From: Ryuthela nishihirai
Taxonomy: Eukaryota > Arthropoda > Arachnida > Araneae > Heptathelidae
Direction: 5' to 3'
DNA length: 64,000 nucleotides
NCBI GenBank assembly: GCA_038380435.1
Contig: JAWZYU010000034.1
Coordinates: 2,586,704-2,650,703, forward strand
Below are positions 44,317 to 56,829 of this stretch, in pieces; within the stretch, counting starts at the first letter, position 1; each line of letters begins with the position of its first letter. A program made the position numbers and the translations under genes. The notes beneath the pieces are model-generated. The model had not been told where the DNA came from, did no database searches, and saw nothing but the letters and a program-made list of their open reading frames with translations.

Positions 44317-44769
44317 TCCTGAGAGAAAAGGAACTCAGACCACCTCCAGCTGTATTTTGATAGACAGTCACGTTTGCTACACTCGGTAAGCCCTCACGCA
44401 GGGGCATAGAGAGGAACTGTGGTTGAATTTTCCGACTCGAAAATCAAATTTTGCCAACTGAGAAAATAATGTCTCTGGTTCGTACCTAGATTTTCGCTCC
44501 GGGGGGGGGGGGGGGGGGCGAGGTTTGAGACAATTTTCGCAACTCCTGCATTTTGCCATTTGACTTCCAATTTTGGCAACTAGCCATAATTTCACAATAA
44601 TAATTCCAATATTTACATCTCGTCTGAATCGTGGCCACTCAAGTGTGAATTTTTCCAACTCCCCTTGATTTTGCCAACTCTCCTCAATTTCACAAAACCA
44701 ATCTCAATCTCTACATCTCTCCTAAATTTTCCAAGTCACTTCAAAATTTTTCAAACTCCCCAAGATTTT

Positions 44770-45210
44770 GCCAAGTTTTCTCGACTTTGTGCTGATAGCC
44801 CCAGAGCCAAAAATCTCAAGGATTCAGGTCCAATGAAGTTAGTAGCTAGGCTTGAGGAAAGCATCGAGAAACTAAACACTCGTTGCCAAAAGTTGTACAC
44901 TTTATTGTACACTTTACGTGCTGGCTAACATGTGGGGATACATCTTGCATGAACACTGTGGTGTCCAGATGCTGCCGTTCCTGGAGGGCAGGAATCGTGG
45001 GAGGATGGAGAATAGTAATGGCACCTGCTATGGTCCACCGCACTGGACCATTAGGTGTAGCCTCCTCAGAGAAGAATCACCCTATGATGTGATGAAGTTT
45101 TCAGTGAAATCACACTACACTGTCGTATACGTGAGTTGGAGAGACAGAGGTGACGCTCCCAATGAGCGACAGTTCTGTGTGTTCATGGCACCAGTGAGGG
45201 TGAAATGAGC
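44770..45210 (-). pseudogene. Mariner-like transposase relic
   Basis: On the minus strand, with stops and frame changes, the order is FTLTGAMNTQNCRSLGASP, then TTVFMQDVSPHVSQHVKCT, then SLDLNP and FWLWGYQHKVE. In arthropod mariner-like enzymes the blocks 'F.L.G.VN.QN.R.W', 'FMQDGAPPH' (catalytic Asp) and 'SPDLNPxDFWLWG' (last catalytic residue) follow in that order (family knowledge). Ends and N-terminus are not identified. Confidence 0.72.
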
Positions 45211-45779
45211 CTCATCGATTTTCTTTGAAGTGAAAAGGATAGGTGCCCTTTTGTCTTTGTTATTGTTTATTCCCCATTGTGCATATCATGTTCCAATTTT
45301 ATATAGACATTGCTATCTGTAGCAATAGCGAGAGCAAAAGGAGGTGAATTGAGAGCTGCACTGCTCAAGGTGGAAATCGTCAATAATGTCGTCAATAAAT
45401 TAAATAAATTAAATAATCGTCAATATAAACCTCATCTTGTTGTTTGGAAAGTCCGTGGTCTCGAACAAGATCATTTAGTTCATTTTGCTGAATCAGATGA
45501 GGCTCGTCTAACTTTTTAGGGGTGTATGTAGGATTGTATAGAGTCAATTCAGATGATATGTTACAGAAATTCCCTTTTCTTTCCAAGTGATCCAATGTGC
45601 AATCAATTAATAATAAAAATTATTCAGTGTTCTGAAATCCAAAAACTCGCAAATCATGCACACTATGTGAACCTCTTGACTGAGAGTGCATTATAATTAT
45701 ATATACATATATTCTAAAAATCAAGAGGTGTCTAAAAGAGAAACCAAGAGGTTCTTGATTTCGATGTCATCGCTCCATC
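45211..45779. other. No gene recognised
   Basis: AT-rich, with a short AAATAAATT repeat near 45400. Nothing is assigned. Confidence 0.45.
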
Positions 45780-46770
45780 ACCTAATTGACTTTGATTGCC
45801 ACACCGGATCTGAAAGGTTCTCTCATTCCTGACCTCTACTTCATGAAATCGCCCTATTCACCAATTTGAGCTCTCCAGCATCGATATGTTGAATTTTTGA
45901 CCTTTGATCTCAAAGGACCAATGAGATCCAAAAATTCTCAAACGTTCTGAGATCTGCAACGCAAAATACCCCTAGGAACCAATTTTCAACACTCTAGCAT
46001 CAACAGATCCAAATTTGACCCTTGACCTCGAAAGACTCCCCTCCCCCCCGGATCGGAAATTTCATAACATTTCTGTGATGTAAAACACCTCCAGACACTA
46101 ATGTTCACATTTCCAGCTCTCAAAGATCAAGGTCTGACCTCTACGTGACCTCTATTTGTCCTTGAAAGACATATCAGAGGTCAAATTTCAAATTTTGACC
46201 GAGGTCTACGATCCAACTCCTCCCCCCGGATCGGAAATTTCATAACATTTCTGTGATGTAAAATACCTCCAGACACTAATGTTCACATTTCTAGCTCTCA
46301 TAGATCAAGGTCTGACCTCAACGTGACCTCTATTTGTCCTTGAAAAACATGTCAGAGGTCAAATTTCAAATTTTGACCGAGGTCTACGATCCAACTCCTC
46401 CCCCCGGATCGGAAATTTCATAACATTTCTGTGGTGTAAAACACCTCCAGACACTAATGTTCACATTTCTAGCTCTCATAGATCAAGGTCTGACCTCTAC
46501 GTGACCTCTATTTGTCCTTGAAAGACATGTCAGAGGTCAAATTTCAAATTTTGACCGAGGTCTACGATCCAACTCCTCCCCCCGGATCGGAAATTTCATA
46601 ACATTTCTGTGATGTAAAATACCTCCAGACACTAATGTTCACATTTCTAGCTCTCATAGATCAAGGTCTGACCTCAACGTGACCTCTATTTGTCCTTGAA
46701 AAACATGTCAGAGGTCAAATTTCAAATTTTGACCGAGGTCTACGATCCAAAATACCCCTAGGTACAAATG
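45780..46770. repeat. 178-bp satellite with TGACCT pairs
   Basis: GATCGGAAATTTCATAACAT recurs at 46051, 46229, 46407 and 46585, exactly 178 bp apart. Units at 45780-46030 are diverged. Each good unit has two TGACCT motifs five bases apart (46135-46151, 46313-46329, 46491-46507, 46669-46685). On the minus strand this is AGGTCA-N5-AGGTCA. Monomers come in two alternating variants, CTACG and CAACG in the spacer. Confidence 0.93.
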
Positions 46771-47655
46771 TTCAAAGTTGTACCATTTCTGCAGCATAGT
46801 TGAAATTAGCGTGATCCTTTCTCAGCTGTCACCAGTCACTCAGTCAGTCTGTCACTCATAAAATATATATTTATATGTATAATTGAATCGCGGGCCGAGC
46901 CTGTAATCATCTGGTCTCGATACTAACTAGCTTTTGCCTTTTAATATATAATTAGCAATCTGAAGTTTAATAGAGAAAAAAAAAAGATTATTTTTTACAT
47001 CAATTTTAGATGAGGATCAACCTCGGTTTGCAAGCTTTTTAAATGATAGAAAAAAACAAATTCAAGTTAGTTGTTGTTTAATCAAGCACATTTCTTAAGC
47101 AAATATTTCTGTACAAATATGAGTGGGCGTGTTATTTGTTGTACAAATTTACACGGGCAATGGGTTTAGAATGTGTAATGAGAGCTGTGTGGGTTTCGAA
47201 GCTTAAGAGCTCATTTTCTCAGATTAATGTAATTTTTTAAGGTAAACAAAGGTATTTTGGGCTTCAGCGCTCTTTCGCTGATCAGTTTGTTTTTTTTATA
47301 AGTACACAACTTCGGAGAACGTACTTCGAAATTTACATAAAAAAGACATTTGTTTTGAACATGAGAATCGAAGTTTATGCAAGGAAAGAGAAAATTAATC
47401 TTTCTTTTAATGTTTTTTTCTCTAAGGAAGTTAGAATAAGCCAACACTTCCTGTTGATAGATTAAAATAACTCCATAACTGGGATTTGCATTTATGTAGA
47501 TGAAAAAGGGGATCATAGTTTTGCTTAGGAACAAAAATGCTGTTAGCTGAAGAGAGAATAGATATCGAAATAATTCCCTAATGGTAACTCTTTTTATTTT
47601 TGCTATTTAAACAATCTCAAACGAAACAGAACTGTTTGAAATATAAAGAAATATC
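46771..47655. other. No gene recognised
   Basis: AT-rich. A 107-codon minus frame at 47211-47534 has no recognisable domain and low-complexity composition. Confidence 0.4.
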
Positions 47656-48548
47656 GGGTTGGGTTGTTTTACCTCTGAGCGGCACTTTTTTGCACACAAT
47701 GGGCTAAATGGCCAGGTCGCGAGGACCCCGAAGGCTCAGGGAAAGTTGGGGGATGGGACCCACTGGAACAGATGTTGGGAGACAGATGGTAGCCTCCCGT
47801 CAAGGCCATCCAGCGTGTTCTTTAACGTTGGGTTGTTTTACCTCTGAGCGGCACTTTTTTTGCACACAATGGGCTAAATGGCCAGGTCACGAGGACCCCG
47901 AAGGCTCAGAGAAAGTTGGGGGATGGGACCCACTGGAACAGCTGTTGGGAGACAGATGGTAGCCTCCCGTCAAGGCCATCCAGCGTGTTCTTTAACGTTG
48001 GGTTGTTTTACCTCTGAGCGGCACTTTTTTGCACACCATGGGCTAAATGGCCAGGTCACGAGGACCCCGAAGGCTCAGAGAAAGTTGGGGGATGGGACCC
48101 ACTGGAACAGCTGTTGGGAGACAGATGGTAGCCTCCCGTCAAGGCCATCCAGCGTGTTCTTTAACGTTGGGTTGTTTTACCTCTGAGCGGCACTTTTTTG
48201 CACACAATGGGCTGAATGGCCAGGACACGAGGACCCCGAAGGCTCAGAGAAAGTTAGGGGATGGGACACACTGGAACAACTGTTGGGAGACAGATGGTAG
48301 CTTCCCGTCAAAGCCATCCAGCGTGTTCTTTAACGTGCACAGGTTATGGCTCTCCCGCACACGGGGACACGGCTTAACTTCCCATCCGACGGACGGCGGC
48401 TTTTCTAAACCCATCGGTGTTTCCTACTGACCATGGGTAGGGCGGGGAGTTTTGTGGAGATAAATCTCAACGCTGATCCAGCTGGGACTCGAACCTGGGA
48501 ACTGCATATTACGAGCCTGGCGCGTTACGGATTGAGCCAATTCCGCCC
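47656..48548 (-). mobile_element. SINE-A with fourfold 169-bp tail
   Basis: In reverse orientation: four tandem tail units of 169-170 bp, then a single core and head ending GAGCCAATTCCGCCCC. Junctions read TTTAACGTTGGGTTG, the exact complement of the junction in the copy at 11086-11977. No target duplication was seen. Confidence 0.92.
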
Positions 48549-49180
48549 CCTCCCCATTGAAACACGCTTTGCCAGTGGCAGAAATCAAATAGAGTCGGTT
48601 CTGCTATAACGCGTGTTTCTGTAACGATATCGAGAAATTACGGAACGCATTTCTATAACGCAGTCACGAGACAGTTATAATGCAAGCAGGGAAGGTGCAC
48701 GGTTGCCTCTGCGCAAGCATGGCTCAATGCTAGATGTTGTTAGACGTCCATAGTAAATACACAGATTACCTGTAGAGATAGACTTCAAACATTAGTTAAA
48801 ATGTTCTGAAAAAAAATTCATCGCCGACACGGCGGGAATCGAACCCGCATTTCTCCAGATTCATGCCAGAGCACACTACCATTGTACCATGTCTCGGACA
48901 ACAAAAGTTTTCAGAATAAGACCTTACAATTCTTCACTGAGACGTGGCTGACACAGCGCCATCTATACTCAAAGAGCTGCAACTTTTCCAATCGTTGCTA
49001 TTGAATTTCAGATGTTAATGAGAAGGTCGATAACGCTCAAGCGTATATATGATTGAAAATCGTTCCGTTATAAATACACAGATTACTTGTAGAGATAGAC
49101 TTCAAACATTGGTTAAAATATTCTGAAAAAAATTCATCGCCGACAGAATAATTTAACTGTTGTTAGACGTTTCTATTGTA
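48549..49180. other. Mosaic of short repeats
   Basis: A ~75-bp segment starting ATACACAGATTAC occurs at 48757-48830 and again at 49071-49145, and GTTGTTAGACGT occurs near both. Near 48600, GTTCTGCTATAACGCGTGTT resembles a pogo/Tigger-type end (weak). Confidence 0.6.
48824..48897 (-). other. tRNA-like sequence, probably a pseudo-tRNA or SINE head
   Basis: On the minus strand: acceptor halves CCGAGAC and GTGTCGG pair at 6 of 7 positions. The T-arm GCGGG-TTCGATT-CCCGC is perfect, box A reads TGGTACAATGGTAG and box B GGTTCGATTCC. The anticodon arm does not fold properly as I read it, so a functional tRNA is doubtful. Confidence 0.5.
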
Positions 49181-49474
49181 CAGTCGCTCAAAAAAATATC
49201 CGAACACTATGGGTGATTACAGAAATTCAGAAAAAATATCTGGCAACGATTTTTTTGAGAAATTAGTGATCTGACAACTTCGTGTCACGTGACGCGAAGT
49301 TGCCAGATTAGGGATGCCATAATTAAAACGAAGTTGCCAGATTAGTGATCTGGCAACTTCGTATCACGTGACACGAAGTTGCCACATCACTAATTTCTCA
49401 AAAAAATCGTTGCTAGATATTTTTTCTAAATTCTGTAATCAACCATAGTGTTCGGATACTTTTTTGAGCGACTG
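49181..49474. mobile_element. Tc1-type palindromic MITE
   Basis: CAGTCGCTCAAAAAAATATC to its complement, with TA on each side. The middle contains four copies of the CACGTGAC/GAAGTTGCCAGATTA core, more than in the other copies. Confidence 0.88.
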
Positions 49475-49880
49475 TACTTTATTTCACATAAGAAATGGAG
49501 CCTTAAATCCCACTCAAAGAATTTCTTGTCCAATCGTTACTCTTAACCGCGAAAGTTATTAAGAAGCATGTGGCAGTTTACAGTGCTTCTACAGAAAGCC
49601 TTTTACAACGCAAATCTGCTGTGGAAAAGAAATTATATACATGCTCTGAGTGTTGTAAGTGTTTAAAAATGTTTCATACGTTTAAACCTATGGGTAAAAA
49701 CGACTTAATTAAAAAAATACTCATCTTTAAAACTTATTAAATGAAACATCCTTCCTCGGCTTCCATCTTTAACTTTCTACACCGTTACGGTTTTTATCAC
49801 TTTAGCGATTACCACACTATGTCATTTTTTTTACTCTTTTTTAATGCTTTTTATTATATATTTACATAATATAATAATAT

Positions 49881-50566
49881 AATCGCTCAAAAAATATCCG
49901 AACACCATGGCTGATTACAGAATTCAGAAAAAATATTTGGCTAAGATTTTTTTAGAAATTAGTGATCGGCAACCTTCGTGTCACGTGATTACAGAATTCA
50001 GGAAAAATATCTGGAGCGTGTACAGCAACTGCACACGCTCCAATTACCGTTTACAGCAAACTGGAGCGTGTGCAGTTACTGCACACGCTCCAGTTTGCTG
50101 TGAACGGTAACTGCATACGCTCAATATTTCCGTGAGTAAGCCCACACGATCCAGGTCTTTGTGAGCTCACACGATCCAATGTGCTGTGAACATTAACCGC
50201 AACCGCTCCAGTTTGCTGTGAACATTAACCGCAACCGCTCCAGTTTGCTGTGAACGGTACTGCACACGCTCAATATTTCTGTGAGTGAGCCCACACGATC
50301 TAGGTCTTTGTGAGCTCACACGATCCAATGTGCTGTGAACATTAACCGCAACCGCTCCAGTTTGCTGTGAACGGTAACTGCACAGCAAACTTAGGAATTA
50401 GTGATCTGGCAACCTAAAAAATATCCGAACACTATGGTTGATTACAGAAGTCAGAAAAAATATATGGCAACGATTTTTTTCTTTAGAAATTAGTGATCTG
50501 GCAACCTTCGTGTCACGTGACACGAAGGTTGCCTGATCACTAATTTCTAAAGAAATCATTGCCAGA
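49881..50566. mobile_element. Composite Tc1-type MITE, expanded
   Basis: Starts ATCGCTCAAAAAATATCCG (first bases mutated). It has the GAGCGTGTGCAGTTACTGC palindrome, then an expanded stretch of repeated ATTAACCGCAACCGCTCCAG and TGAGCTCACACGATCCAATG units. The right terminus is lost. Confidence 0.8.
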
Positions 50567-51499
50567 TATATTTAATAATATGCAATAAATAAAATGTAAA
50601 ATGAAAAATAAACGTAAATAAGAAAGAGAGAAAATTTTCTTCCATTTGGATTTTTTTAGAACTTACTACGCCATAATATTTATTTCCCCATTGAAGAAAT
50701 TAACATTACAATGCGAATCTTCGACAACGCCGTGTTTATCAGGGACTCAGCTATCGCTTGTAGCGGAACGGACTTACTTAATCCATCTCGCGTGGGCAGG
50801 CTTGAAAATACATCAGTGGAAGCGCCTTTGTTTGATCTGAAATGTTTTTTTCCCCTTTTGTAAGATTGAATACGTTTTCAGAGATAATTTCTTCGCGAAA
50901 ATAACATCAGAAATATTATGAAACTCATTTCAGACTAAAAACTCTGCTGCGTCGAAAGCGACGCTTTTAGCGTTGCCATCTGCTCTCTCATTATTCCCAA
51001 AGAATTAATTAATGACATCGAAAATGGCCTCGGTTGGTCGGGGTTGTTTATTAAAGTGTCTATCCTTGTTGGCATGAATCACAAGAGAATTTAAATTAGG
51101 AAATTCACCGATACCATTAGTTCTTGACAAATATTAATTCGTCCCTCCCTGGAGTGTCTTTTTCCTGTATGTCTTTGTATCCACGCACACGTGGTATTTA
51201 AATGCACTTAATACGTCGAAAAAGGTCTCCTTACATTTGCGTAAATAATTCTGTTTTTTCTATGCAGTGGAAAGAATGGGAAGTGTATATTTAAAGAAGT
51301 CCCCATGTAAACGAACCGATAGCATAACTTGAGAGTTGTTATGTTGATGATAGCGTAGGAGTTTCAAAAACACGTTTCTTTTATATTTCAATTCTGTGAA
51401 ACAAAATAATTTAGTGTTTACTGGAAAGGGAAGCTGTACAGATAACCCTCGATGCTAATACGGCTACTATTCTTACATAAAAAATTAAAGAATTAATTT
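50567..51499. other. No gene recognised
   Basis: AT-rich; a few short frames without domains. Confidence 0.45.
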
Positions 51500-51893
51500 T
51501 GCGTTATTTTACCTCTGTGTGGCACTTTGTTTTGCAGGCAATGGGCTGCATGGCCACATCACAAGGACCCCGAAGGCTCAGAGAAGGATTGGGAGAATGG
51601 ATTCATCGGACATCTGTTGGGAGACAGATGGTAGCCTCCCGTCAAGGCCATCCAGCGTGTTCTTTGACGTGCACTGGGTATGGCTCTCCCGCATACGGGG
51701 CCGCGGCTTAAAGTCCCAATCCGACGGACGGTGGCCTTTCTAAACCCATCGGTGTCCCCTACTGACCGTGGGCAGGGCGGGGAGTTTTGCGGAGATAAAT
51801 CTCAATGCTGACCCAACTGGGACTCGAACCTGGGAACTACAGATTACGAGCCTGGCGCGCTACCGACTGAGCCACCCCCGCCCCAAGTCGGAA
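51500..51893 (-). mobile_element. SINE-A copy
   Basis: Full-length in reverse from TTATTTTACCTCTGTGTGGC to GAGCCACCCCCGCCCC, moderately diverged. No target duplication was recognised. Confidence 0.88.
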
Positions 51894-52303
51894 AGAAAGC
51901 GTAAAAAAGAAAATGATAAAACTTCATCGTGTATTATTTCAGTAATTATTTGTGGTTACTGGAAATCAGAGTGTAATCTAGTCACTAGTCTTTATCTAGA
52001 CAAAAGTTTACTTTTTTATTGAAATTTCCCCCCATTTTGTTCACCCTCACATTTACGATCGTTGGGTTGATTCTGTTTCATGTGGGATAATGAAGAGACA
52101 GAAAACTATTTTTCTTATCTTTTTAACACTTAATCTTAACATTATAGAAGTTGAGAGTTATTTTTTAATATCTTCAGGTATTTTAACTTTCCAAAAAAGG
52201 CATTGCCCAAATTAGTGTATAATTTGCATCTGCATTTCTTTTATTAAAGCACTTTAGCATAAATAAATAACCTAAGCGATAAATTAGTTTACTTTCAGTT
52301 TCA

Positions 52304-53578
52304 GGTAAAGTTCTTTGCATGATTATACTTAATAGAATTAAGAATTTGGCTGATGGACAACTGCGTGATGAACAGTGTGGATTCAGAAGTGGTAGGGGAT
52401 GTGTTGATCAAATATTTTCACTTACGCAGATTCTTGAGAAATGCTTCGAGTTTCAGAAACCTGTTGTTACTAATTTTGTAGATTTCAAAAAGGCTTTTGA
52501 CTCTGTTGATCGTATTAATTTGTGGTTGATTGTTAGACCATATGGAATACCTGATAAATTAGTTAGTGTAATGAAAGCTCTCTATAATAACACTGAGTCG
52601 TGTGTGAGAGTTGGTACATCTTGCAGCGATTGGTTTAGCATTGCTAGTGGAGTTAGACAAGGGTGCATTTTGTCACTTTTTTCTCTTTAGTTTGGTTATT
52701 GATTATGTTATGCGAAATTCTTTGCAAGCGAAAATTTTGGACTTAATTGGTCTAGAGATTTCCAAATTTCTGATTTACATTATGCAGATGATTTGGCCCT
52801 GTTGGTTAATGATGTTGATGAGATGAATTCTTTCATTAGGGCTGTTGATGAAACTGGAAATAGAGTAGGTTTGGTGATAAACAGATAGAAAACTAAAGTG
52901 ATGAAAATTGTTCAGGCAAGTTGTGATTCAGTTAATTTAAATGGTTGCAGTCTTGAGCAGGTGTCACAGTTTAATTATCTTGGGAGCTATGAAACATACT
53001 GCTGATGTGGGCATAAGAGAAAGAAAAGAAAGGGATTGCTGCCGGGACTTTTAAGAATCAATGGACAGTGTCGAGGAATAGATGTATATACATAAAGACT
53101 AAATTAGGCTGTATAATAGTTTGGTTCTTTCTATGGTTAGTTATGGTAACGAAACATGGACCCTTTGCAAGCAGGATAACAAGAAACTTGATGTTTTTGA
53201 TTTTAGATGCTTGCGCAGTATCTTTGGCATTGGGTGGTTTAACTTTGTAAATAATGATGAGGTTAGAAGAAGTAGTCATCAACCTCTTTTGAACAGCATA
53301 TTGTGCAAAGAGACAAAACTGCATTGTTTGACTATGTTGCTCGTATGAATAGCTGCAGATTGGCAAACAGGATTGTGAACAGTGTGCCTAAGTGTTTCAG
53401 AAAAAGGTGGGGGGGGGGGGAGACGTAGGATGCGATGGGCAGAAAATATCAAACAGGACCTTGCTAGAATTGGCCTAGAGTGGCCAAATGCAGCAGCAGT
53501 AACTCAAAACAGACACATCTGGAGAGGATAATTGCAGAGTCTGATTGGACCACCGTAACCCATGCCTGCATGAAGATT
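52304..53578 (+). mobile_element. RTE-like LINE copy 3, 5'-truncated
   Basis: Begins at CAGGTAAAGTTCTTTGCATG, equivalent to 20200 of copy 1, and runs to the LINE 3' end, though the GAT tail is degraded. 5' truncation is expected from incomplete reverse transcription. Confidence 0.87.
52319..53480 (+). pseudogene. LINE copy 3 reverse transcriptase
   Basis: Open for 123 codons: DEQCGFRSGRGCVDQIF, TNFVDFKKAFDSVDR (catalytic Asp present), SGVRQGCIL. It is then broken near 52680. The motif C region after it reads, in another frame, HYADDLALL-like. A TAG near 52888 and frameshifts near 53000 and 53320 interrupt the C-terminal region (MVSYGNETWTLCKQDNKKLD). Confidence 0.85.
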
Positions 53579-53924
53579 TTGTATGTCTTTATGTGTAGTG
53601 TGAAACAGTTTTAACATATCCTCTGCCAAAATAGCGAAGTTGGCTTTGTAAAAACTTGGATAAATTACCAGTTTTAAAAGCAATGCAAATCCATTTCTCA
53701 TTAAAAAAATGCCTCACGCGGAAGGAATAGAGCTTCTTTTATGCAAATTAGTAAGAAAGTGTGGAACAGTGATATATGCATATGAAACGGAAATGGCGAG
53801 TCTGACTGTATTTAAAACGACATGGATTCTGTTAGTTGTAGGGTAGGTTGTAGTTGGGCAAAAATGGACAGTATAGATTAAGAAGACTGCATCTGTAATC
53901 TGGTTACCATCGAAAGGTAATGAC
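53579..53924. other. No feature recognised
   Basis: AT-rich sequence between the LINE and the Tc1 relic. Confidence 0.4.
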
Positions 53925-54930
53925 GTTTTCACATCGAAGATGGATGTTTAATCAACTCAGTGAGTTTGAGCAATGTGAAGTAGATTGGTCTACGCGACGA
54001 CTTGAAACGTATTTGGGAAGTGATGCCCGAACAGTTCGCCACTGTTGGCAGCAAGGACACAGGAAGGTGTTTCACGTCATCGTTCAGTATCAGGTCATCC
54101 TCGAGTAACTACTGATCAGGATGGTTAGCAAATGCGCTGGATGACTGTCAGAAGAAAAATCACGACTGCTCGACAGATATTTATTGACAGAACGATTAAT
54201 GGGGCAATGCTGGTATCTGTTAATACTACTCATTGACATTCTGCATGAAGCTGGATGCGAAGGAAGCGCCCTCTCCTCTTCAAACAGTTCACTCGAAGCC
54301 ACAAGCATGCCACAAGATTACAGTTGTTCAACGAAAGAACTGAGTGGCATGATGAATGGCGATGCATCGTCTTCATCGATGAGGTCCTCATCTGTCTGGG
54401 ACAGAACGATGATCTGCACTCGCATGTGGCGACGTACCAGCAAAGAGCTTCCACGTCATGTATTGTTGAATGTCATGCAACACTCACTGTTAGGATTCTG
54501 GTGTGAGGCCCCATCCCTTATGACAGTCGGCCATCTCTCATGGCCATCGAGGGTAATTTTATTGGCCAGCAGTGTGTGGATACCATTCTCCACCTCGTAG
54601 GCTTACCACTCCTGCAGAGCATTCCACATTCCTTTAGGGAATGCCGGACCACATAGTGCTCGCATTGCTCAACAGTAACTGCATGCCATTCCCATGCTCC
54701 CATTTGCCAACCCAATCGCAAGATCTATCACTGATTGAGCACATCTGATAAGTCATGAAACGACATATGATAATAGAACTGACTCCAGTGCATAATGTGA
54801 CAGATCTTCAGGTCCAAGTGCAGCAAATCCGGATAACAACAGGTTAGGACATTATTAGAAATCTTTTTGACTCACTTCCTAATTGTATTAGTGCTTTTAT
54901 TGCCGTTTAAGGGGCAATAAACTTGGTCGC
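53925..54930 (+). pseudogene. Tc1-like transposase relic
   Basis: Broken plus-strand frames run from a helix-turn-helix part (LSEFEQCEVDWSTRRLETYL, then ARTVRHCWQQGH) through MRRKRPLLFKQFTRSHKHAT. They continue with WRCIVFIDEVLICLGQNDDL (the FSDESRF-type block) and WGPIPYDSRPSLMAIEGNF. The C-terminal part around 54650-54760 (PICQPN, then LSLIEHI-like) is the DLSPIEH region. At least three frame changes and several stops are present. It belongs to a different Tc1 lineage from the relic at 17.3 kb. Terminal repeats were not identified. Confidence 0.8.
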
Positions 54931-55018
54931 CTTTAATTAGCACAGAAAAGTTTCTGTCTGAATTTTATTTTCATTCAGATGTTTGTAATAATGCAGGGAT
55001 TTGTGAATGAATGAATGA

Positions 55019-55072
55019 AAATTCCCTCAAGCAGCTGCTTGCCACAGAGGTCTGACAGGAGCCTGTCAATTT
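55019..55072 (-). mobile_element. SINE-C 3' tail
   Basis: CCCTCAAGCAGCTGCTTGCC and CTGACAGGAGCCTGTCA match the tail of the SINE-C at 62641. Here the tail is followed on the minus strand by CATTCATTCATTCA. The CTGACAGG-AG-CCTGTCAG segment can form a hairpin. Confidence 0.8.
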
Positions 55073-55486
55073 TTATCGAAAACCAAAGTTCAAGATTCAG
55101 TTTCGGTTTAAAGTTTCAGTTCTGTTGAGTATTTAAGAAGGGTCTCAAGCGATTCCAAGTCACTTTGACATTCCCCTCCTGAAGAGTAAGTAGTTTATAT
55201 TTCTTTCTGACATGTAGTTATTTTTGTACGATTTTTAAAAGTTGCTTAGTTGAATCGCTGGTCGCCCGTTGGCGCAGGCAGCCCCCGATTTTTCCAAGCC
55301 CAGCATTCATTACAGAAGTTTGAAAAAAAATGTCTCCTAAAATAATCTTAATGATCAGAATTTTTAGGATCTTCAACAACATTTGAACGGATTAATTGAA
55401 AATTTTCTCTTAAAAATATTTTCTCAGATTCAATTAGTAGTGGGGAACATGTAGATTTTGAAATGATTGTATTTAAAATAGTTTTT
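55073..55486. other. Left flank of the Polinton, no gene
   Basis: I looked for terminal inverted repeats of the Polinton and found none that pair with sequence right of 60.6 kb. The left end is either decayed or elsewhere. Confidence 0.45.
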
Positions 55487-56829
55487 TTAGCCCACAACTA
55501 AAAGTTTTCCCTCTAGTGGTTGTAAATTTGCTTTTCGTTCTGAGACAATTACACAATATACGTGATATAATTCGTTTGGCGGTCTATTTAATTTAAATCG
55601 TATTTCGATGTCAGCAGTTGCTGAGACGTGATTCATATTTGCTGACATCGAAGTGGAATATTGGATACAGTTTCATAAAATCTTGGTAACTGACTTGTGT
55701 ACCGGAGTCGATATCCATATTTTTTTGCCGCTAGTAAGCTGTTGTAAACTCGCGCATAATCTAAACTGTTGGGTTCAAAGTTGCACTCGATTTCTTGTTC
55801 GGGAAACTGTTTGCTATTCACTCTGATCTGAATCCGTTCTAGTAACATGTGATCAAACACCATATTGTTTCTGGTTTGATTATTTAATCGGTTAGAGTTT
55901 TGGAAGACAACATAAATATGGACGGGTTTATTTTGAGTTGTAGTAACCCGCCAATTGACACGAGAGTCAATTCTAGTATCAGATTTGTACAGTTTGCACG
56001 ATTCCCAAAAGATTTCATGTGGATTGCCGCTTGCTAACTGAGATTCTAGTTTTGCAAGTACTTGTAGTGATGGTTCCACTTTTGGAATAAACCAAGATAC
56101 GTGATATATTTCAAAGTTATACAACGTAGCCCCAACTCTCTGAATAATGTCTTTGTCGTCACTTTTTTCCAGTTTTATGGTACGTTTTACACCGCGAAAC
56201 CCTTTATCCACGTCTCGGTAGAATCCAAACAGCCGATTCAGTGGTAAGAATAAACTTGCATTTTGACTATTTTTTGTAATTTCATATCTGTCCGAGAATC
56301 CTTGATTGAATTCAGGATTTTTCTTCAACGCTTGTGCAAAAACCTTTATCTTGTTATTCGTGTCCAGTTTATCTTCGCCTCCGTCGTACAAATACTTATT
56401 CATTTTCAAACTGTCTGTGGTATCTTTGAACCACATCATACTTGTGGCAGCACTGTGTGAAAAGTCTTCGGTAAAGTCAATTAAATTGTGAATCGTGGTC
56501 GTCACTCCTGGCAATTCAATATCTTCCAAATCTCTGTTTTCTATATAATATTGAGATCTCTTAAAAATGTTGTACCCGTTATTGACCATCGTAACTACAT
56601 CATTGCCGCAGATATCAGACCCATCTGATTTCAGTATTTTGCCTCTGACGTGTATGTAACTATTGTGCGGATGTAGAAAAACGTCCATATCTTTGGTAAA
56701 TATTTCGTATTTTTCGAGATTTTTAACATTAACATTGGTTTCCCGATATTCTAAGTACTCGTATTTTGTCGTGGAATTATCGTCTATCGAGTTTTCGAAC
56801 AAATTCCAGTAAGTAGCTTCAACGTTCAT
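55487..56829 (-). pseudogene. Polinton major capsid protein (double jelly roll)
   Basis: Forms the icosahedral shell in virus-like Polintons. A 398-codon frame opens with ATG at 56829. Short blocks typical of the family are visible: DVFLHPHNSYIHVRGK (about residues 49-64), RDVDKGFRGVKRT (about 205-217), and NMVFDHMLLERIQIRVN (about 330). The open frame ends at 55633. The C-terminal part continues in another frame (reads KLYPIFHFDVS) and then a third, reaching a stop at 55487-55489, so two frameshifts lie at about 55700 and 55625. Many database relatives are labelled 'F54H12.2-like'. The assignment to the double jelly roll class is from family knowledge and was not modelled. Confidence 0.85.

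Noticed and set aside
45310..45519. 69-codon plus frame rich in Asn/Lys
   Set aside because: Low-complexity AAATAAATT repeat and no domain.
47659..48430. Overlapping open frames of 62-127 codons, also at 11.2-11.9 kb and in every SINE-A
   Set aside because: They are read-through of SINE-A and its tail multimer in one or two frames, repeated wherever the SINE occurs.
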